This document shows, one piece after another, positions 38,395 to 46,782 of a DNA stretch of 64,000 nucleotides. A model generated the notes under the pieces. That model was not told the DNA's origin, ran no database searches, and was given only the letters and a program-made list of their open reading frames with translations. The translations under genes and the position numbers were made by a program. The stretch's first letter is position 1. Every line of letters begins with the position of its first letter. The DNA lies in the NCBI RefSeq assembly GCF_020217485.1, contig NZ_JAEKMI010000009.1:103803-167802 (forward strand), given 5' to 3'. Origin of the DNA: Mycobacterium sp. WUMAC-067 (GTDB lineage: Bacteria > Actinomycetota > Actinomycetes > Mycobacteriales > Mycobacteriaceae).

Positions 38395-38823
38395 ATGCGG
38401 ATTGCGGACGTCTTGCGGAATAAGGGCGCGGCGGTGGTGACCATCAACCCGGACGCGACGGTTCGCGAGCTGCTCGCGGGTCTGACCGAGCAGAACATCG
38501 GCGCCATGGTCGTGGTCGGCGACGAGGGGGTCGTCGGCATTGTGTCGGAGCGCGACGTCGTGCGCCAGCTGCACACTCATGGCGCCAGCGTGCTCTCTCG
38601 CCCGGTGTCCAAGATCATGACCAGCATGCTGGCCACGTGCACGAAGGCCGACACCGTCGACGCGATCAGCGTGCTGATGACCAAGAACCGGGTGCGCCAC
38701 GTCCCGGTGCTGGACGGGAAGAAGCTGATCGGCATCGTCAGCATCGGTGACGTGGTGAAGACCCGGATGGAAGAACTCGAGGCCGAGCAGCAGCAGTTGC
38801 AGTCCTACATCACCCAGGGCTGA
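38395..38823 (+). CDS. Two-CBS-domain protein
   Basis: 142 residues from ATG 38395, the length of Rv2406c. Two CBS repeats: residues about 5-65 ([30 protein letters not shown]) and about 75-130 ([39 protein letters not shown]). Such stand-alone CBS pairs bind adenine nucleotides and act as energy or redox sensors; the partner here is unknown. A 64-base palindromic element follows its stop. Confidence 0.9.
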   Translation: MRIADVLRNKGAAVVTINPDATVRELLAGLTEQNIGAMVVVGDEGVVGIVSERDVVRQLHTHGASVLSRPVSKIMTSMLATCTKADTVDAISVLMTKNRVRHVPVLDGKKLIGIVSIGDVVKTRMEELEAEQQQLQSYITQG

Positions 38824-38844
38824 TTGCCCGGCCTGCCCGCCCGC

Positions 38845-38908
38845 TCGCCGAGCGTGCATTCAGGGCGAAAAATCGGCCGTTTTATCGCCGTGGTTACACG
38901 CTCGGCGA
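38845..38908. repeat. 64-bp nested palindrome between convergent genes
   Basis: Outer arms are perfect: TCGCCGAGCGTG at 38845-38856 and CACGCTCGGCGA at 38897-38908. Inside, 38864-38889 is a near-perfect palindrome centred on CGGCCG with GGCGA/TCGCC ends. It lies between the convergent CBS and PemK-like genes and could be a bidirectional terminator. Its size and symmetry also suit a dispersed REP-type element, which needs a genome-wide copy count. Confidence 0.55.
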
Positions 38909-38918
38909 CTTGGCCGAC

Positions 38919-39521
38919 TCAACGCCAGGAGTAGTCGGCGCGCAGCCGGGCCGCCACGACGTCGAAGATCTCGCGATCCAGGATGGCGCCCTCGCGGCGG
39001 ATGCCCTCCTCGGGCACGTCGAGCACGCGGTCCAGCCGGACCCAGCTGGATCTTCCCTCGTAATCCCAACTGCCAGAACCGATTCCAATCCAGTCGGGAT
39101 CGGCGGCGTGGCGCTCCTGGCTGGAGACCATCAATCCCAGCAGGGTGCCGCGATCGCGTCCCACCACCAGCACGGGCCGGTCCTTGCCCCGGCTGGGGTC
39201 GTCCTCGTAGACCACCCACGTCCAGACGATCTCGCCGGGATCGGCCCGGCCGTCCAGGCTCGGCGCGTACACGAGTTTGCGGGCCCGCTGCGCGGTGGGC
39301 AGGCTGCTGCTGGTCACCGGCCGGCCCGTGACCGTCGTGTCGGACGGTGGCGGTGTCGCGGCCGCGATGACGTTCGCGGTGATCCGCACGGCCTGCTGCA
39401 ACTCGCGCAGGACGGTCTGGGAATTCTGCACGTGCCGCGCCAGCCGCGGGGCCCCGTTGAACACCAGATTCTCGGCGAACCGCTGGAACGTCTTCCACTG
39501 CGATTTCCGGGCAGACGCCAT
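38919..39521 (-). CDS. PemK/MazF-like family protein (Rv2405-type)
   Basis: 200 residues from ATG 39521. The N-terminal 100 residues are helical and the C-terminal half is the PemK/MazF-type barrel: [28 protein letters not shown] gives the usual GDI(V)W...GxxRPxLVV pattern, with LGLMVSSQ following. MazF toxins are about 110 residues, so this is an extended, single-copy family. No antitoxin ORF lies beside it, so a free-standing toxin is doubtful; an RNA-processing or structural role is equally likely. It diverges from lepA with only about 80 bases between them. Confidence 0.78.
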   Translation of the reverse strand: MASARKSQWKTFQRFAENLVFNGAPRLARHVQNSQTVLRELQQAVRITANVIAAATPPPSDTTVTGRPVTSSSLPTAQRARKLVYAPSLDGRADPGEIVWTWVVYEDDPSRGKDRPVLVVGRDRGTLLGLMVSSQERHAADPDWIGIGSGSWDYEGRSSWVRLDRVLDVPEEGIRREGAILDREIFDVVAARLRADYSWR

Positions 39522-39599
39522 ATTCGCAGCATAGACGCGAGCAACCGGGCGCGACTGTGTCCAAGTAGGTCCGGACGACGCTGCATAGATACGCTGGAC

Positions 39600-41510
39600 T
39601 TGCCCGCGAACGGCCAGCACAACGGCCGCGCAGCGCCCATCACGTTTGACGTAGACCAGGAGATTCCCATCAGCAGTTTCGCCGACAAGACCTTCACCGC
39701 GCCGGCGCAGATTCGGAATTTCTGCATCATCGCCCACATCGATCACGGCAAGTCGACGCTGGCCGACCGGATGCTGCAGCTCACCGGCGTCGTCGACGAG
39801 CGCTCGATGCGCGCCCAGTACCTGGACCGGATGGACATCGAGCGCGAGCGCGGCATCACCATCAAGGCGCAGAACGTCCGGCTCCCCTGGAAAGTCGACG
39901 ACGAAGACCACGTCCTGCACCTGATCGACACCCCGGGCCACGTCGACTTCACCTACGAGGTCTCGCGCGCGCTGGAGGCCTGCGAGGGCGCGGTGCTGCT
40001 GGTGGACGCAGCCCAGGGCATCGAGGCCCAGACCCTGGCCAACCTCTACCTGGCGCTGGACCGCGACCTGACCATCATCCCGGTGCTCAACAAGATCGAC
40101 CTGCCGGCCGCCGACCCGGACCGCTACGCCGGAGAACTGGCCCACATCATCGGCTGCGAGCCCGACGACGTGCTGCGGGTGTCGGGCAAGACCGGCGAGG
40201 GAGTCGCGGAACTGCTCGACGAGGTGGTGCGCCAGGTGCCGCCCCCGCAGGGCAAGGCCGACGCGCCGCTGCGGGCGATGATCTTCGACTCCGTCTACGA
40301 CATCTACCGCGGCGTGGTGACCTACGTCCGGGTGGTCGACGGCAAGATCACCCCGCGCGAGCGCATCGCGATGATGTCCACCGGCGCCACGCACGAGCTG
40401 CTCGAGGTCGGCATCGTCTCGCCCGAGCCGAAGGCCAGCGACGGCCTGGGGGTGGGCGAGGTGGGCTACCTGATCACCGGGGTCAAGGACGTCCGCCAGT
40501 CCAAGGTGGGTGACACCGTGACGACGGCACGGCGCGGCGCGGCCGACGCGCTGACCGGGTACCGCGAACCCAAGCCGATGGTCTACTCGGGCCTGTATCC
40601 CGTCGACGGTTCGGACTACCCGGACCTGCGCGACGCGCTGGACAGGCTGCAACTCAACGACGCGGCGCTGACGTACGAGCCCGAGACGTCGGTGGCGCTG
40701 GGCTTCGGATTCCGTTGTGGCTTCCTGGGTTTGCTGCACATGGAGATCACCCGGGAGCGTCTGGAGCGGGAATTCGACCTGGATCTGATCTCGACGTCAC
40801 CCAACGTCGTCTACCGGGTCATCAAGGAAGATGACACCGAAATCGTCGTGACCAACCCGTCGGACTGGCCGGAGGGCAAGGTCCGCGCGGTGTACGAGCC
40901 GGTGGTCAAGACGACGATCATCGCGCCCAGCGAATTCATCGGCACCATCATGGAACTGTGCCAGTCGCGCCGCGGCGAACTCGGCGGGATGGACTACCTG
41001 TCGCCCGAACGGGTGGAGCTGCGCTACACCATGCCGCTGGGCGAGATCATCTTCGACTTCTTCGATTCCCTGAAGTCGCGCACCCGAGGCTACGCCAGCC
41101 TCGACTACGAGGAGGCCGGCGAGCAAGAGGCCCAGCTGGTCAAGGTCGACATCCTGTTGCAGGGCGAGGCCGTCGACGCGTTCAGCGCGATCGTGCACAA
41201 GGACGGCGCCTCGGCCTACGGCAACAAGATGACCACCAAGCTCAAAGAGCTGATCCCGCGACAGCAGTTCGAGGTGCCGGTCCAGGCGGCGATCGGATCG
41301 AAAATCATTGCGCGCGAAAACATCCGAGCCATCCGCAAGGACGTGCTGTCCAAGTGTTACGGCGGTGACATCACCCGCAAGCGCAAACTTCTGGAAAAGC
41401 AGAAGGAAGGCAAGAAGCGGATGAAGACCATCGGGCGGGTCGACGTGCCGCAGGAAGCGTTCGTGGCGGCGTTGTCCGCGGACGCGGCGGGCGACAAGGG
41501 CAAGAAGTAG
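39600..41510 (+). CDS. lepA: Elongation factor 4 (LepA)
   Basis: About 636 residues. GTPase motifs are clear: [15 protein letters not shown] (G1), DTPGHVDF (G3) and NKIDLP (G4), followed by EF-G-like domains and the LepA C-terminal domain ending [16 protein letters not shown]. LepA acts on stalled or misassembled ribosomes and in 30S biogenesis. The exact start is uncertain: the frame is open far upstream, but the only usual start codon close to the conserved [11 protein letters not shown] segment is TTG 39600, which has no strong ribosome site. Homologues have variable N-terminal tails of this length. Confidence 0.93.
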   Translation: MPANGQHNGRAAPITFDVDQEIPISSFADKTFTAPAQIRNFCIIAHIDHGKSTLADRMLQLTGVVDERSMRAQYLDRMDIERERGITIKAQNVRLPWKVDDEDHVLHLIDTPGHVDFTYEVSRALEACEGAVLLVDAAQGIEAQTLANLYLALDRDLTIIPVLNKIDLPAADPDRYAGELAHIIGCEPDDVLRVSGKTGEGVAELLDEVVRQVPPPQGKADAPLRAMIFDSVYDIYRGVVTYVRVVDGKITPRERIAMMSTGATHELLEVGIVSPEPKASDGLGVGEVGYLITGVKDVRQSKVGDTVTTARRGAADALTGYREPKPMVYSGLYPVDGSDYPDLRDALDRLQLNDAALTYEPETSVALGFGFRCGFLGLLHMEITRERLEREFDLDLISTSPNVVYRVIKEDDTEIVVTNPSDWPEGKVRAVYEPVVKTTIIAPSEFIGTIMELCQSRRGELGGMDYLSPERVELRYTMPLGEIIFDFFDSLKSRTRGYASLDYEEAGEQEAQLVKVDILLQGEAVDAFSAIVHKDGASAYGNKMTTKLKELIPRQQFEVPVQAAIGSKIIARENIRAIRKDVLSKCYGGDITRKRKLLEKQKEGKKRMKTIGRVDVPQEAFVAALSADAAGDKGKK

Positions 41511-41512
41511 CC

Positions 41513-42271
41513 ATGCGGATACTCAAGGCGGCGGCGACGTTCGCGGCGCTGGCCACGCTGGTGACGGGCTGCGGCGGGGTCGTGGAGGGTACCGCGAAGC
41601 CGGCGCCGAACCTGAAGCTGCGGCCGCTGAATGGTGCGGCGGTCAGCAAGGTGCTTCTCGACGGCGCGGCGCTGTCGCGGATGCTCGACCAGACCCTGGT
41701 CTCCCGCGATCCGGCCCAAGTCGGCGGCCCCGAGAAGCTCTACCAGGTCAAGCGGTCGACGTCGCAGGCCGGTTGCCTGGGCGTGACGGCGATGCTGCAG
41801 AAGAGCGTGTACCGGTCCGGCCAAGTGCAGGACGTCGCCTCGGAGTCGTGGTGGAACAACGGCGAACCGGCGCAGGTGATCACCGTGATGGAGGGCGTGG
41901 TCACGCTGCCGTCGGCCGCGCAGGCTCAGGCGCTGTTCGCGCAGTTCTCCCAGCAGTGGCAGCAATGCAACGGCATGACGACCTCGGAACAGTCCGGCCC
42001 GATCAGCACCACGAACGTCATCAGCGATGTCCGCGGCACCGCGACGACCATCGCGGCGACCAAAACCGCCACCTCGGTGCTACCCAACATGCCGGCCCTG
42101 CGGCCCACCCCGCAGGCGCGTGCCATCGGTATCCGGTCGAACTGCCTCGTGGAAGTCGAGGTGGTCTTCTTCGGCGGGCGGCGATCCACCGACCCGGGAT
42201 CGGCCGACATCAACACCAGCGCGCTCGACATCGCGCACGCCATGATGGACAGGGTCAACGCGCTGAGCTGA
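41513..42271 (+). CDS. lppR: LppR-type lipoprotein with PknH-like sensor domain
   Basis: 252 residues from ATG 41513, two bases after lepA. A lipoprotein signal peptide ends in LVTGC, so it should be lipid-anchored outside the membrane. The rest is a PknH-type extracellular sensor domain, seen in the paired cysteines (SQAGCLGV, QQCNG, RSNCLVEV) and the FSQQWQQCNGMT and LDIAHAMMDRV segments. The ligand is unknown. It is followed by a second gene of the same kind; M. tuberculosis has only lppR (Rv2403c) at this place. Confidence 0.88.
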   Translation: MRILKAAATFAALATLVTGCGGVVEGTAKPAPNLKLRPLNGAAVSKVLLDGAALSRMLDQTLVSRDPAQVGGPEKLYQVKRSTSQAGCLGVTAMLQKSVYRSGQVQDVASESWWNNGEPAQVITVMEGVVTLPSAAQAQALFAQFSQQWQQCNGMTTSEQSGPISTTNVISDVRGTATTIAATKTATSVLPNMPALRPTPQARAIGIRSNCLVEVEVVFFGGRRSTDPGSADINTSALDIAHAMMDRVNALS

Positions 42272-42299
42272 CGCGGGCCGGGCGGCCGGGAGGGGTGAA

Positions 42300-43043
42300 G
42301 TGAAAAGCACCTGGCGTTCGCTGGCCGCTGTGATCGCGGTGCTGCTGGTGAGCGGGTGCACCGAAACCACGGCCGGCACAGGAGGTCTGGCGCCGAACGC
42401 GGGTCGGGTGCCGGCCATCAAACGGGTCTTGTTCGACGGGACCGCGCTGGCAAAACTGCTCGACCAGCCGTTCCAGCCCTACCCGCACTATTCGGAATTC
42501 GGCGGCGGCGACAAATTGGGGACCAATTGGGAGAACGACCGGCCGACCGAGTGCATCGGGGTCGTTCACCTGATGCAGCGCGTCACGTACGGCTCGGCGC
42601 CGATACAGGAAACGGCCGGCGAAATGTGGGTGCACAAAGGCGATTCCGTGAAGATCGACAGCGTCCTGCAGGGCATCGTCGCGTTGCGGACGGCCGCGGA
42701 CGCCGACGCGTTATTCGCCAGGTTCGTCGCGCAGTGGCAGAAGTGCGACGGGACCACGCTGACCGTGGAGCCCATCGATGTATGGGGTTTCGACGCCATC
42801 GCCGACGTGCGCGTCCTGGATTCGGTTGTGGCGGCTACGGTTTCGATGCGATCCGGCCCACGCGGGGGATTGAACGCAATCCCATCGGCTCGGGCCCTCG
42901 GCGTCAAGGGACCTTACGTGGTCGAGGTGACCGTCGACTTCATTCCCATTTATGGTCCGGGCGATCAGGGCAACGGCGACATCAACACCACCGCCATCGA
43001 CCTCGCCCGCGCACTCATGGACAAACTCGGCGCCCGCAGCTGA
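42300..43043 (+). CDS. Second LppR-type lipoprotein with PknH-like sensor domain (tandem paralogue)
   Basis: 247 residues from GTG 42300 with a strong GGGAGGGG ribosome site. The signal peptide ends in LLVSGC (lipobox). It repeats the layout of its neighbour: an early AKLLDQPF segment where the first has SRMLDQTL, a FVAQWQKCDGTTL segment matching FSQQWQQCNGMT, and an IDLARALMDKL end matching LDIAHAMMDRV. The two are diverged paralogues, so the duplication is old. It converges with the trehalase gene with only 9 bases between stops. Confidence 0.88.
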   Translation: MKSTWRSLAAVIAVLLVSGCTETTAGTGGLAPNAGRVPAIKRVLFDGTALAKLLDQPFQPYPHYSEFGGGDKLGTNWENDRPTECIGVVHLMQRVTYGSAPIQETAGEMWVHKGDSVKIDSVLQGIVALRTAADADALFARFVAQWQKCDGTTLTVEPIDVWGFDAIADVRVLDSVVAATVSMRSGPRGGLNAIPSARALGVKGPYVVEVTVDFIPIYGPGDQGNGDINTTAIDLARALMDKLGARS

Positions 43044-43052
43044 CGGATCCAG

Positions 43053-45092
43053 CTACATCGGCGCGTTGGCGGGCTGGAACATCCCGGAGCCGTCGGCCTC
43101 CTCCTCGGCCCGAATGACGTGCACCACGGCGTTGATCAGCGCCAGGTGGGTGAACGCCTGCGGGAAGTTGCCGAGCTGGCGACCGGTGCGCGGCTCGATC
43201 TCCTCGGCGTAGAGGTGCAGCGGGCTGGCGTAGGACAGCAGCCGCTCGCACAGGCGTTTGGCGCGGCGCACCTCGCCGATCTCGACCAGCGCCGACACCA
43301 GCCAGAACGAGCAGATCGTGAAGGTGCCCTCCTCGCCGGACAGGCCGTCGTCGGTCTCCTCGACCCGGTAGCGCAGCACCAGGCCTTCCTGGGTGAGTTC
43401 GTCGGCGATCGCCAGCACGGTGTTGCGTACCCGCGGGTCATCCGGCGGCAGGAACCGCGTCAGCACCACCAACAGCAGCGAGGCGTCCAGCGCGTCGCTG
43501 CCGTAGCGCTGGGTAAAGACCCCGCGGGAATCCACGCCGTGCGCCAGGATGTCGGCCTTGATCTCCTCGGCGATGGCCCGCCACTGTTGGGCGTAGCTCT
43601 TCTCGCCCTGCCGCTCGGCCAGCTTCGCCCCGCGGTCGAGCGCCACCCAGCACATCACCTTCGACGACGTGAAGTGCTGCGGCTCCCCGCGCACCTCCCA
43701 GATTCCGCGGTCGGGCTCGCGCCAGTGCTTGATCGCCTCTTCCACCTGCTTCTTCAGCACCGGCCACAACGTCTCTGGGACCTGCTCGCGCGACTTGGCG
43801 TGCAGGTAGAAGGAGTCCAGGATGGAGCCCCAGATGTCATGCTGGACCTGGTCGAAGGCGCCGTTGCCGATGCGCACCGGCCGGGCCTGGTCGTAGCCGG
43901 ACAGGTGATGCAGTTCCTCTTCCACCAGGCTGCGCTCGCCGCCCACGCCGTACATCACCTGCAGCGGGTGCCGCTCGTTGTTGTTGGCCCCCGACACGTC
44001 GGCGATGAAGGCGAAGAAGTCGTCGGCCTCGCGGTCCAGTCCGAGCGTGTACAGGCCCCATAACGCGAACGTGGAGTCGCGCACCCAGGCGTAGCGGTAG
44101 TCCCAGTTGCGTTCGCCCTGCGGTGTTTCCGGCAGCGACGTGGTGCTGGCCGCCAGTAGCGCGCCGGTGGGCGAGTAGGTCAACCCCTTCAGCGTGAGCG
44201 CGCTGCGCTGCAGGTAGGCCCGCCACGGGTGGTCGGGGAAGTTGCCGATGTTGATCCACTGCCGCCAGCACTCGGTGGTCTGCCACATCTTGTCGGCGGC
44301 CTCTTGGTAGGTCTGCGGCGCCGGGTGTTTGGTCCAGCTCAGGGCCACGAACACGTCGTCGCCCTCTTTCATCCGGGTGCGTGCCCGTGCCTCCCGGCCT
44401 TCCAGCCCGATCCGCAGGTTGGTCGTCAGCCGCAGTGTCGGGTGGGCGTCGGGCTGCCTGGTGGCGCGCGCGATGGCCTCGCCGTACGCGTTGGCGGAGT
44501 ATTCCCAGGTGGCCCCCACCCGGTGGTAGTCGAACGCCGGCTCGCAGCTCATCATCAGTTCGACGGTGCCGCTGACGCAGCGCACCGTGCGCAGCAGGAT
44601 GTGCTCGGCGTCCCAGTCCATCGGGGTGCGGCGGTGCGTGCGCGACCGGCGGTCGAGGTCGTGCCAGGGGCCCATCACCAGCGCGTCACGCACGATCAGC
44701 CACCCGGTGTGCGTCTGCCAGGTGGTCTCCATGATGAGGCTGCCCGGCAGATACCGGCGGGCCGACGGCACCGAGACGCCGTAGGGGCCCAGCCGGAAAT
44801 GGCCGGCGCTGCGGTCCAGGATCGCCCCGAACACGCTCGGCGAGTCCGGCCGCGGCACACACAGCCACTCCACCGACCCGGCCGGAGAGATCAGGCAGGT
44901 GGTTTCCCAGTCCGACAGGAACGCGTAATCGGCGATCGGCGGAAAGGGATTGCGCAGGGCTGCACTGGGAGCGAGGGGCCCGGGGGTGCGCAGGTCGATC
45001 GACGAAGACATCGACGTTGCGGCCGCCGTCTGCGGCGCTTCCTCGGGCATGGTGTCGGCCGGTTGGTCGTCGGGCTGAACATGCAGAACCAT
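43053..45092 (-). CDS. Trehalase, glycoside hydrolase family 15
   Basis: 679 residues if it starts at ATG 45092; ATGs at 45050 and 45011 are alternatives and no candidate has a strong ribosome site. An N-terminal beta domain (PFPPIADYAFLSDWETTCLISPAGSVEWL) leads into an (alpha/alpha)6 barrel with RNWDYRYAWVRDSTFALW and the C-terminal LYAEEIEPRTGRQLGNFPQ. The homologue in M. smegmatis and M. tuberculosis (Rv2402) is a phosphate- and magnesium-dependent trehalase splitting trehalose to glucose. Its product balance matters here because the island 20 kb away consumes trehalose for polyphleates. Divergent from a small membrane-protein gene. Confidence 0.88.
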   Translation of the reverse strand: MVLHVQPDDQPADTMPEEAPQTAAATSMSSSIDLRTPGPLAPSAALRNPFPPIADYAFLSDWETTCLISPAGSVEWLCVPRPDSPSVFGAILDRSAGHFRLGPYGVSVPSARRYLPGSLIMETTWQTHTGWLIVRDALVMGPWHDLDRRSRTHRRTPMDWDAEHILLRTVRCVSGTVELMMSCEPAFDYHRVGATWEYSANAYGEAIARATRQPDAHPTLRLTTNLRIGLEGREARARTRMKEGDDVFVALSWTKHPAPQTYQEAADKMWQTTECWRQWINIGNFPDHPWRAYLQRSALTLKGLTYSPTGALLAASTTSLPETPQGERNWDYRYAWVRDSTFALWGLYTLGLDREADDFFAFIADVSGANNNERHPLQVMYGVGGERSLVEEELHHLSGYDQARPVRIGNGAFDQVQHDIWGSILDSFYLHAKSREQVPETLWPVLKKQVEEAIKHWREPDRGIWEVRGEPQHFTSSKVMCWVALDRGAKLAERQGEKSYAQQWRAIAEEIKADILAHGVDSRGVFTQRYGSDALDASLLLVVLTRFLPPDDPRVRNTVLAIADELTQEGLVLRYRVEETDDGLSGEEGTFTICSFWLVSALVEIGEVRRAKRLCERLLSYASPLHLYAEEIEPRTGRQLGNFPQAFTHLALINAVVHVIRAEEEADGSGMFQPANAPM

Positions 45093-45210
45093 CTGGACAT
45101 CATCGACCGCGCGGCGGCCCGGCGTCCAACGTTTCGCCGAGGCGGCGTGGCGCGCACCTACCCGGGCGCCGGCGTTCACGCATTGGTTTTGTGCGGCAGC
45201 GCCGCATAGG

Positions 45211-45414
45211 GTGAGCTCCGTGAACGCGTTCCTCAACTGGTGGGACGGCAACGAGCTGTGGCTTTCGGGGCTCCCTTTCGTGCTGCAGGCCATGGTGGTG
45301 ATGCCGGTCGTGCTGGCGGTGGCCTACGTGACGGCGGCCCTGCTCGACGGGCTGCTCGGCAAGGGCATCGAGTTGATGCGCCGTGCCCGCCATGCCGGTG
45401 AGACCTCCGGGTGA
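45211..45414 (+). CDS. Small conserved membrane protein (Rv2401A-type)
   Basis: 67 residues from GTG 45211; a second GTG at 45220 is also possible. An amphipathic N-terminus (NAFLNWWDGNELWLSGLPF) leads into one long hydrophobic stretch (VLQAMVVMPVVLAVAYVTAALL) and a basic C-terminus. Size and place, between the trehalase and subI, match the 67-residue Rv2401A of M. tuberculosis. Function unknown. A 29-codon reading frame starts 5 bases after its stop. Confidence 0.75.
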   Translation: MSSVNAFLNWWDGNELWLSGLPFVLQAMVVMPVVLAVAYVTAALLDGLLGKGIELMRRARHAGETSG

Positions 45415-45419
45415 CGCGC

Positions 45420-45509
45420 ATGCCTCGGTCGCACGTGACGCTGGTTCTCCTGATCTTGGTGGCGCTGGTGATCGGCATGTGGCTGGTCACGCACTTGATG
45501 CACCGTTGA
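45420..45509 (+). CDS. 29-residue single-helix membrane peptide
   Basis: ATG 45420 to TGA 45509. After MPRSH the peptide is one hydrophobic helix (VTLVLLILVALVIGMWLV) with a short basic end. It begins 5 bases after the stop of the 67-residue membrane protein, so the two are probably translated together and may interact in the membrane. No motif allows a function to be named. A short chance ORF in high-GC DNA is possible, but the uninterrupted hydrophobic helix and the spacing argue for a real product. Confidence 0.5.
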   Translation: MPRSHVTLVLLILVALVIGMWLVTHLMHR

Positions 45510-45565
45510 GTCGCTCGCCGCATTCGCTCGGCGCCGGCTCCGGTGGCGGCACCGTCAATTCCTGT

Positions 45566-45571
45566 TAGGCT
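45566..45571 (+). promoter_or_regulatory. -10 hexamer of a leaderless promoter for the subI operon leader
   Basis: TAGGCT fits the mycobacterial TANNNT -10 element and ends 7 bases before ATG 45579, so transcription should start at or next to that ATG and give a leaderless message. Confidence 0.55.
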
Positions 45572-45578
45572 TCCCGCC

Positions 45579-45635
45579 ATGCGCGTGGCGTTTGGCATTC
45601 CCGGGTGCTATGCCTTCGTGCACTGTTGTCGCTGA
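45579..45635 (+). CDS. Cysteine-rich leader peptide of the sulfate-uptake operon
   Basis: 18 codons, reading MRVAFGIPGCYAFVHCCR, with three Cys of which two are adjacent at the end. It starts 7 bases after a TANNNT -10 element, so it is probably a leaderless ORF. In M. smegmatis, leaderless Cys-rich small ORFs ahead of cysteine-assimilation operons act as cysteine-responsive attenuators, and this ORF has the same position and content ahead of subI. The stop lies 115 bases before subI. A likely mechanism is that ribosomes slowed at the Cys codons change folding of the downstream RNA, where the subI ribosome site can pair with an upstream anti-site. Confidence 0.7.
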   Translation: MRVAFGIPGCYAFVHCCR

Positions 45636-45694
45636 CTCCCAAACCCGTGTGCGGTCTGGTTCTGGAGTTCTCGAATCCTCCTGAAGTTCTGGTT

Positions 45695-45745
45695 GCCTTT
45701 CCGCTGATACGGGACCGAGATCCGTTACGTTCCCCACCGGAAGGC
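45695..45745 (+). promoter_or_regulatory. Candidate hairpin hiding the subI ribosome-binding site
   Basis: GCCTTTCCG at 45695-45703 can pair with CGGAAGGC at 45738-45745 with one bulged T. The second arm contains the GGAAGG ribosome site 6 bases before ATG 45751. This would hold subI translation off until the leader ribosome or another factor opens it. Read by eye; no folding energy was computed. Confidence 0.45.
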
Positions 45746-45750
45746 CTTCG

Positions 45751-46782
45751 ATGGACATCAGGACCGCGTTGCGTTGGCGGCCTGTCTTCGCCCTGATTGC
45801 GATAGCCGGCATCGTCGCCGGCTGCCACGGGGGTGCCAGCGATGCCGTCGGCGGCGGCGGGCTGGCCGGCGCGCACACTTCCATCACGCTGGTCGCCTAC
45901 TCGGTCCCAGAACCCGGATGGAGCAAGATAATTCCGGCGTTCAATGCGTCCGAGGAGGGCAAGGGCGTGCAGGTGGTGACCTCCTATGGGGCCTCCGGTG
46001 ACCAATCCCGCGGCGTCGTCGACGGCAAGCCGGCCGACGTCGTGAACTTCTCCGTCGAGCCCGACATCGCTCGATTGGTCAAGGCCGGCAAGGTTTCCAA
46101 AGACTGGAACACCGACGCCACCAAGGGAATCCCGTTCGGGTCGGTGGTCACGCTGGTGGTGCGCAAGGGCAACCCGAAGCACATCAAGGATTGGGATGAC
46201 CTGTTGCGGCCCGGCATCGAGGTCATCACGCCCAGCCCGCTCAGTTCGGGGTCGGCCAAGTGGAACCTGCTCGCACCGTACGCCGTCAAGAGCGAAGGGG
46301 GCGCCAACAGCGCGGCCGGTGTGGATTTCATCAAGAAGCTGGTGACCGAGCACGTCAAACTCCGTCCCGGATCAGGGCGGGAAGCCACCGACGTCTTCAT
46401 CCAGGGCAGCGGTGACGTGCTGATCAGCTACGAGAACGAGGCCATCGCTACCGAGCGGGCGGGCAAGCCGGTCGACCACGTCAACGTGCCGCAGACCTTC
46501 AAGATCGACAATCCGGTCGCCGTCGTCAACACCAGCCCCCACCTGCAGGCCGCCGTCGCCTTCAAGAACTTCCAGTACACCGCGGCGGCCCAAAAGGTTT
46601 GGGCGCAGGCAGGTTTCCGGCCGGTCGATCCGTCCGTCGCCGCCGACTTCCGCGCCCAGTATCCGGTGCCGACGAAACTGTGGACCATCGCCGACCTCGG
46701 CGGGTGGAGCACGGTCGATCCGCAGCTGTTCGACAAGAGCACCGGCAGCATCACCAAGATCTACACGCAGGCCACCGGATGA
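45751..46782 (+). CDS. subI: Sulfate-binding lipoprotein SubI
   Basis: 343 residues; ATG 45751 with GGAAGG 6 bases upstream. The signal peptide ends in IVAGC (lipobox), so the protein is lipid-anchored outside the membrane. The periplasmic-binding core ITLVAYSVPEPGWSKIIPAF, SYGASGDQSRGV and ITPSPLSSGSAKWNLL supplies the sulfate-coordinating residues typical of Sbp/SubI. It delivers sulfate (and thiosulfate) to the CysT-CysW-CysA transporter encoded next. Its stop overlaps the cysT start (ATGA). Expression probably depends on the Cys-rich leader peptide upstream. Confidence 0.94.
   Translation: MDIRTALRWRPVFALIAIAGIVAGCHGGASDAVGGGGLAGAHTSITLVAYSVPEPGWSKIIPAFNASEEGKGVQVVTSYGASGDQSRGVVDGKPADVVNFSVEPDIARLVKAGKVSKDWNTDATKGIPFGSVVTLVVRKGNPKHIKDWDDLLRPGIEVITPSPLSSGSAKWNLLAPYAVKSEGGANSAAGVDFIKKLVTEHVKLRPGSGREATDVFIQGSGDVLISYENEAIATERAGKPVDHVNVPQTFKIDNPVAVVNTSPHLQAAVAFKNFQYTAAAQKVWAQAGFRPVDPSVAADFRAQYPVPTKLWTIADLGGWSTVDPQLFDKSTGSITKIYTQATG

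Noticed and set aside
38919..39521. Toxin-antitoxin module
   Set aside because: No antitoxin-sized ORF next to the PemK-like gene and the protein is nearly twice MazF length.
38910..39599. In-frame upstream extension of lepA
   Set aside because: It runs through the PemK-like gene on the other strand and has no LepA-like sequence; start moved to 39600.
45605..45796. 63-codon frame upstream of and into subI
   Set aside because: It overlaps the leader ORF and the subI start in another frame and has no promoter or ribosome site; the 45579 leader explains the region better.
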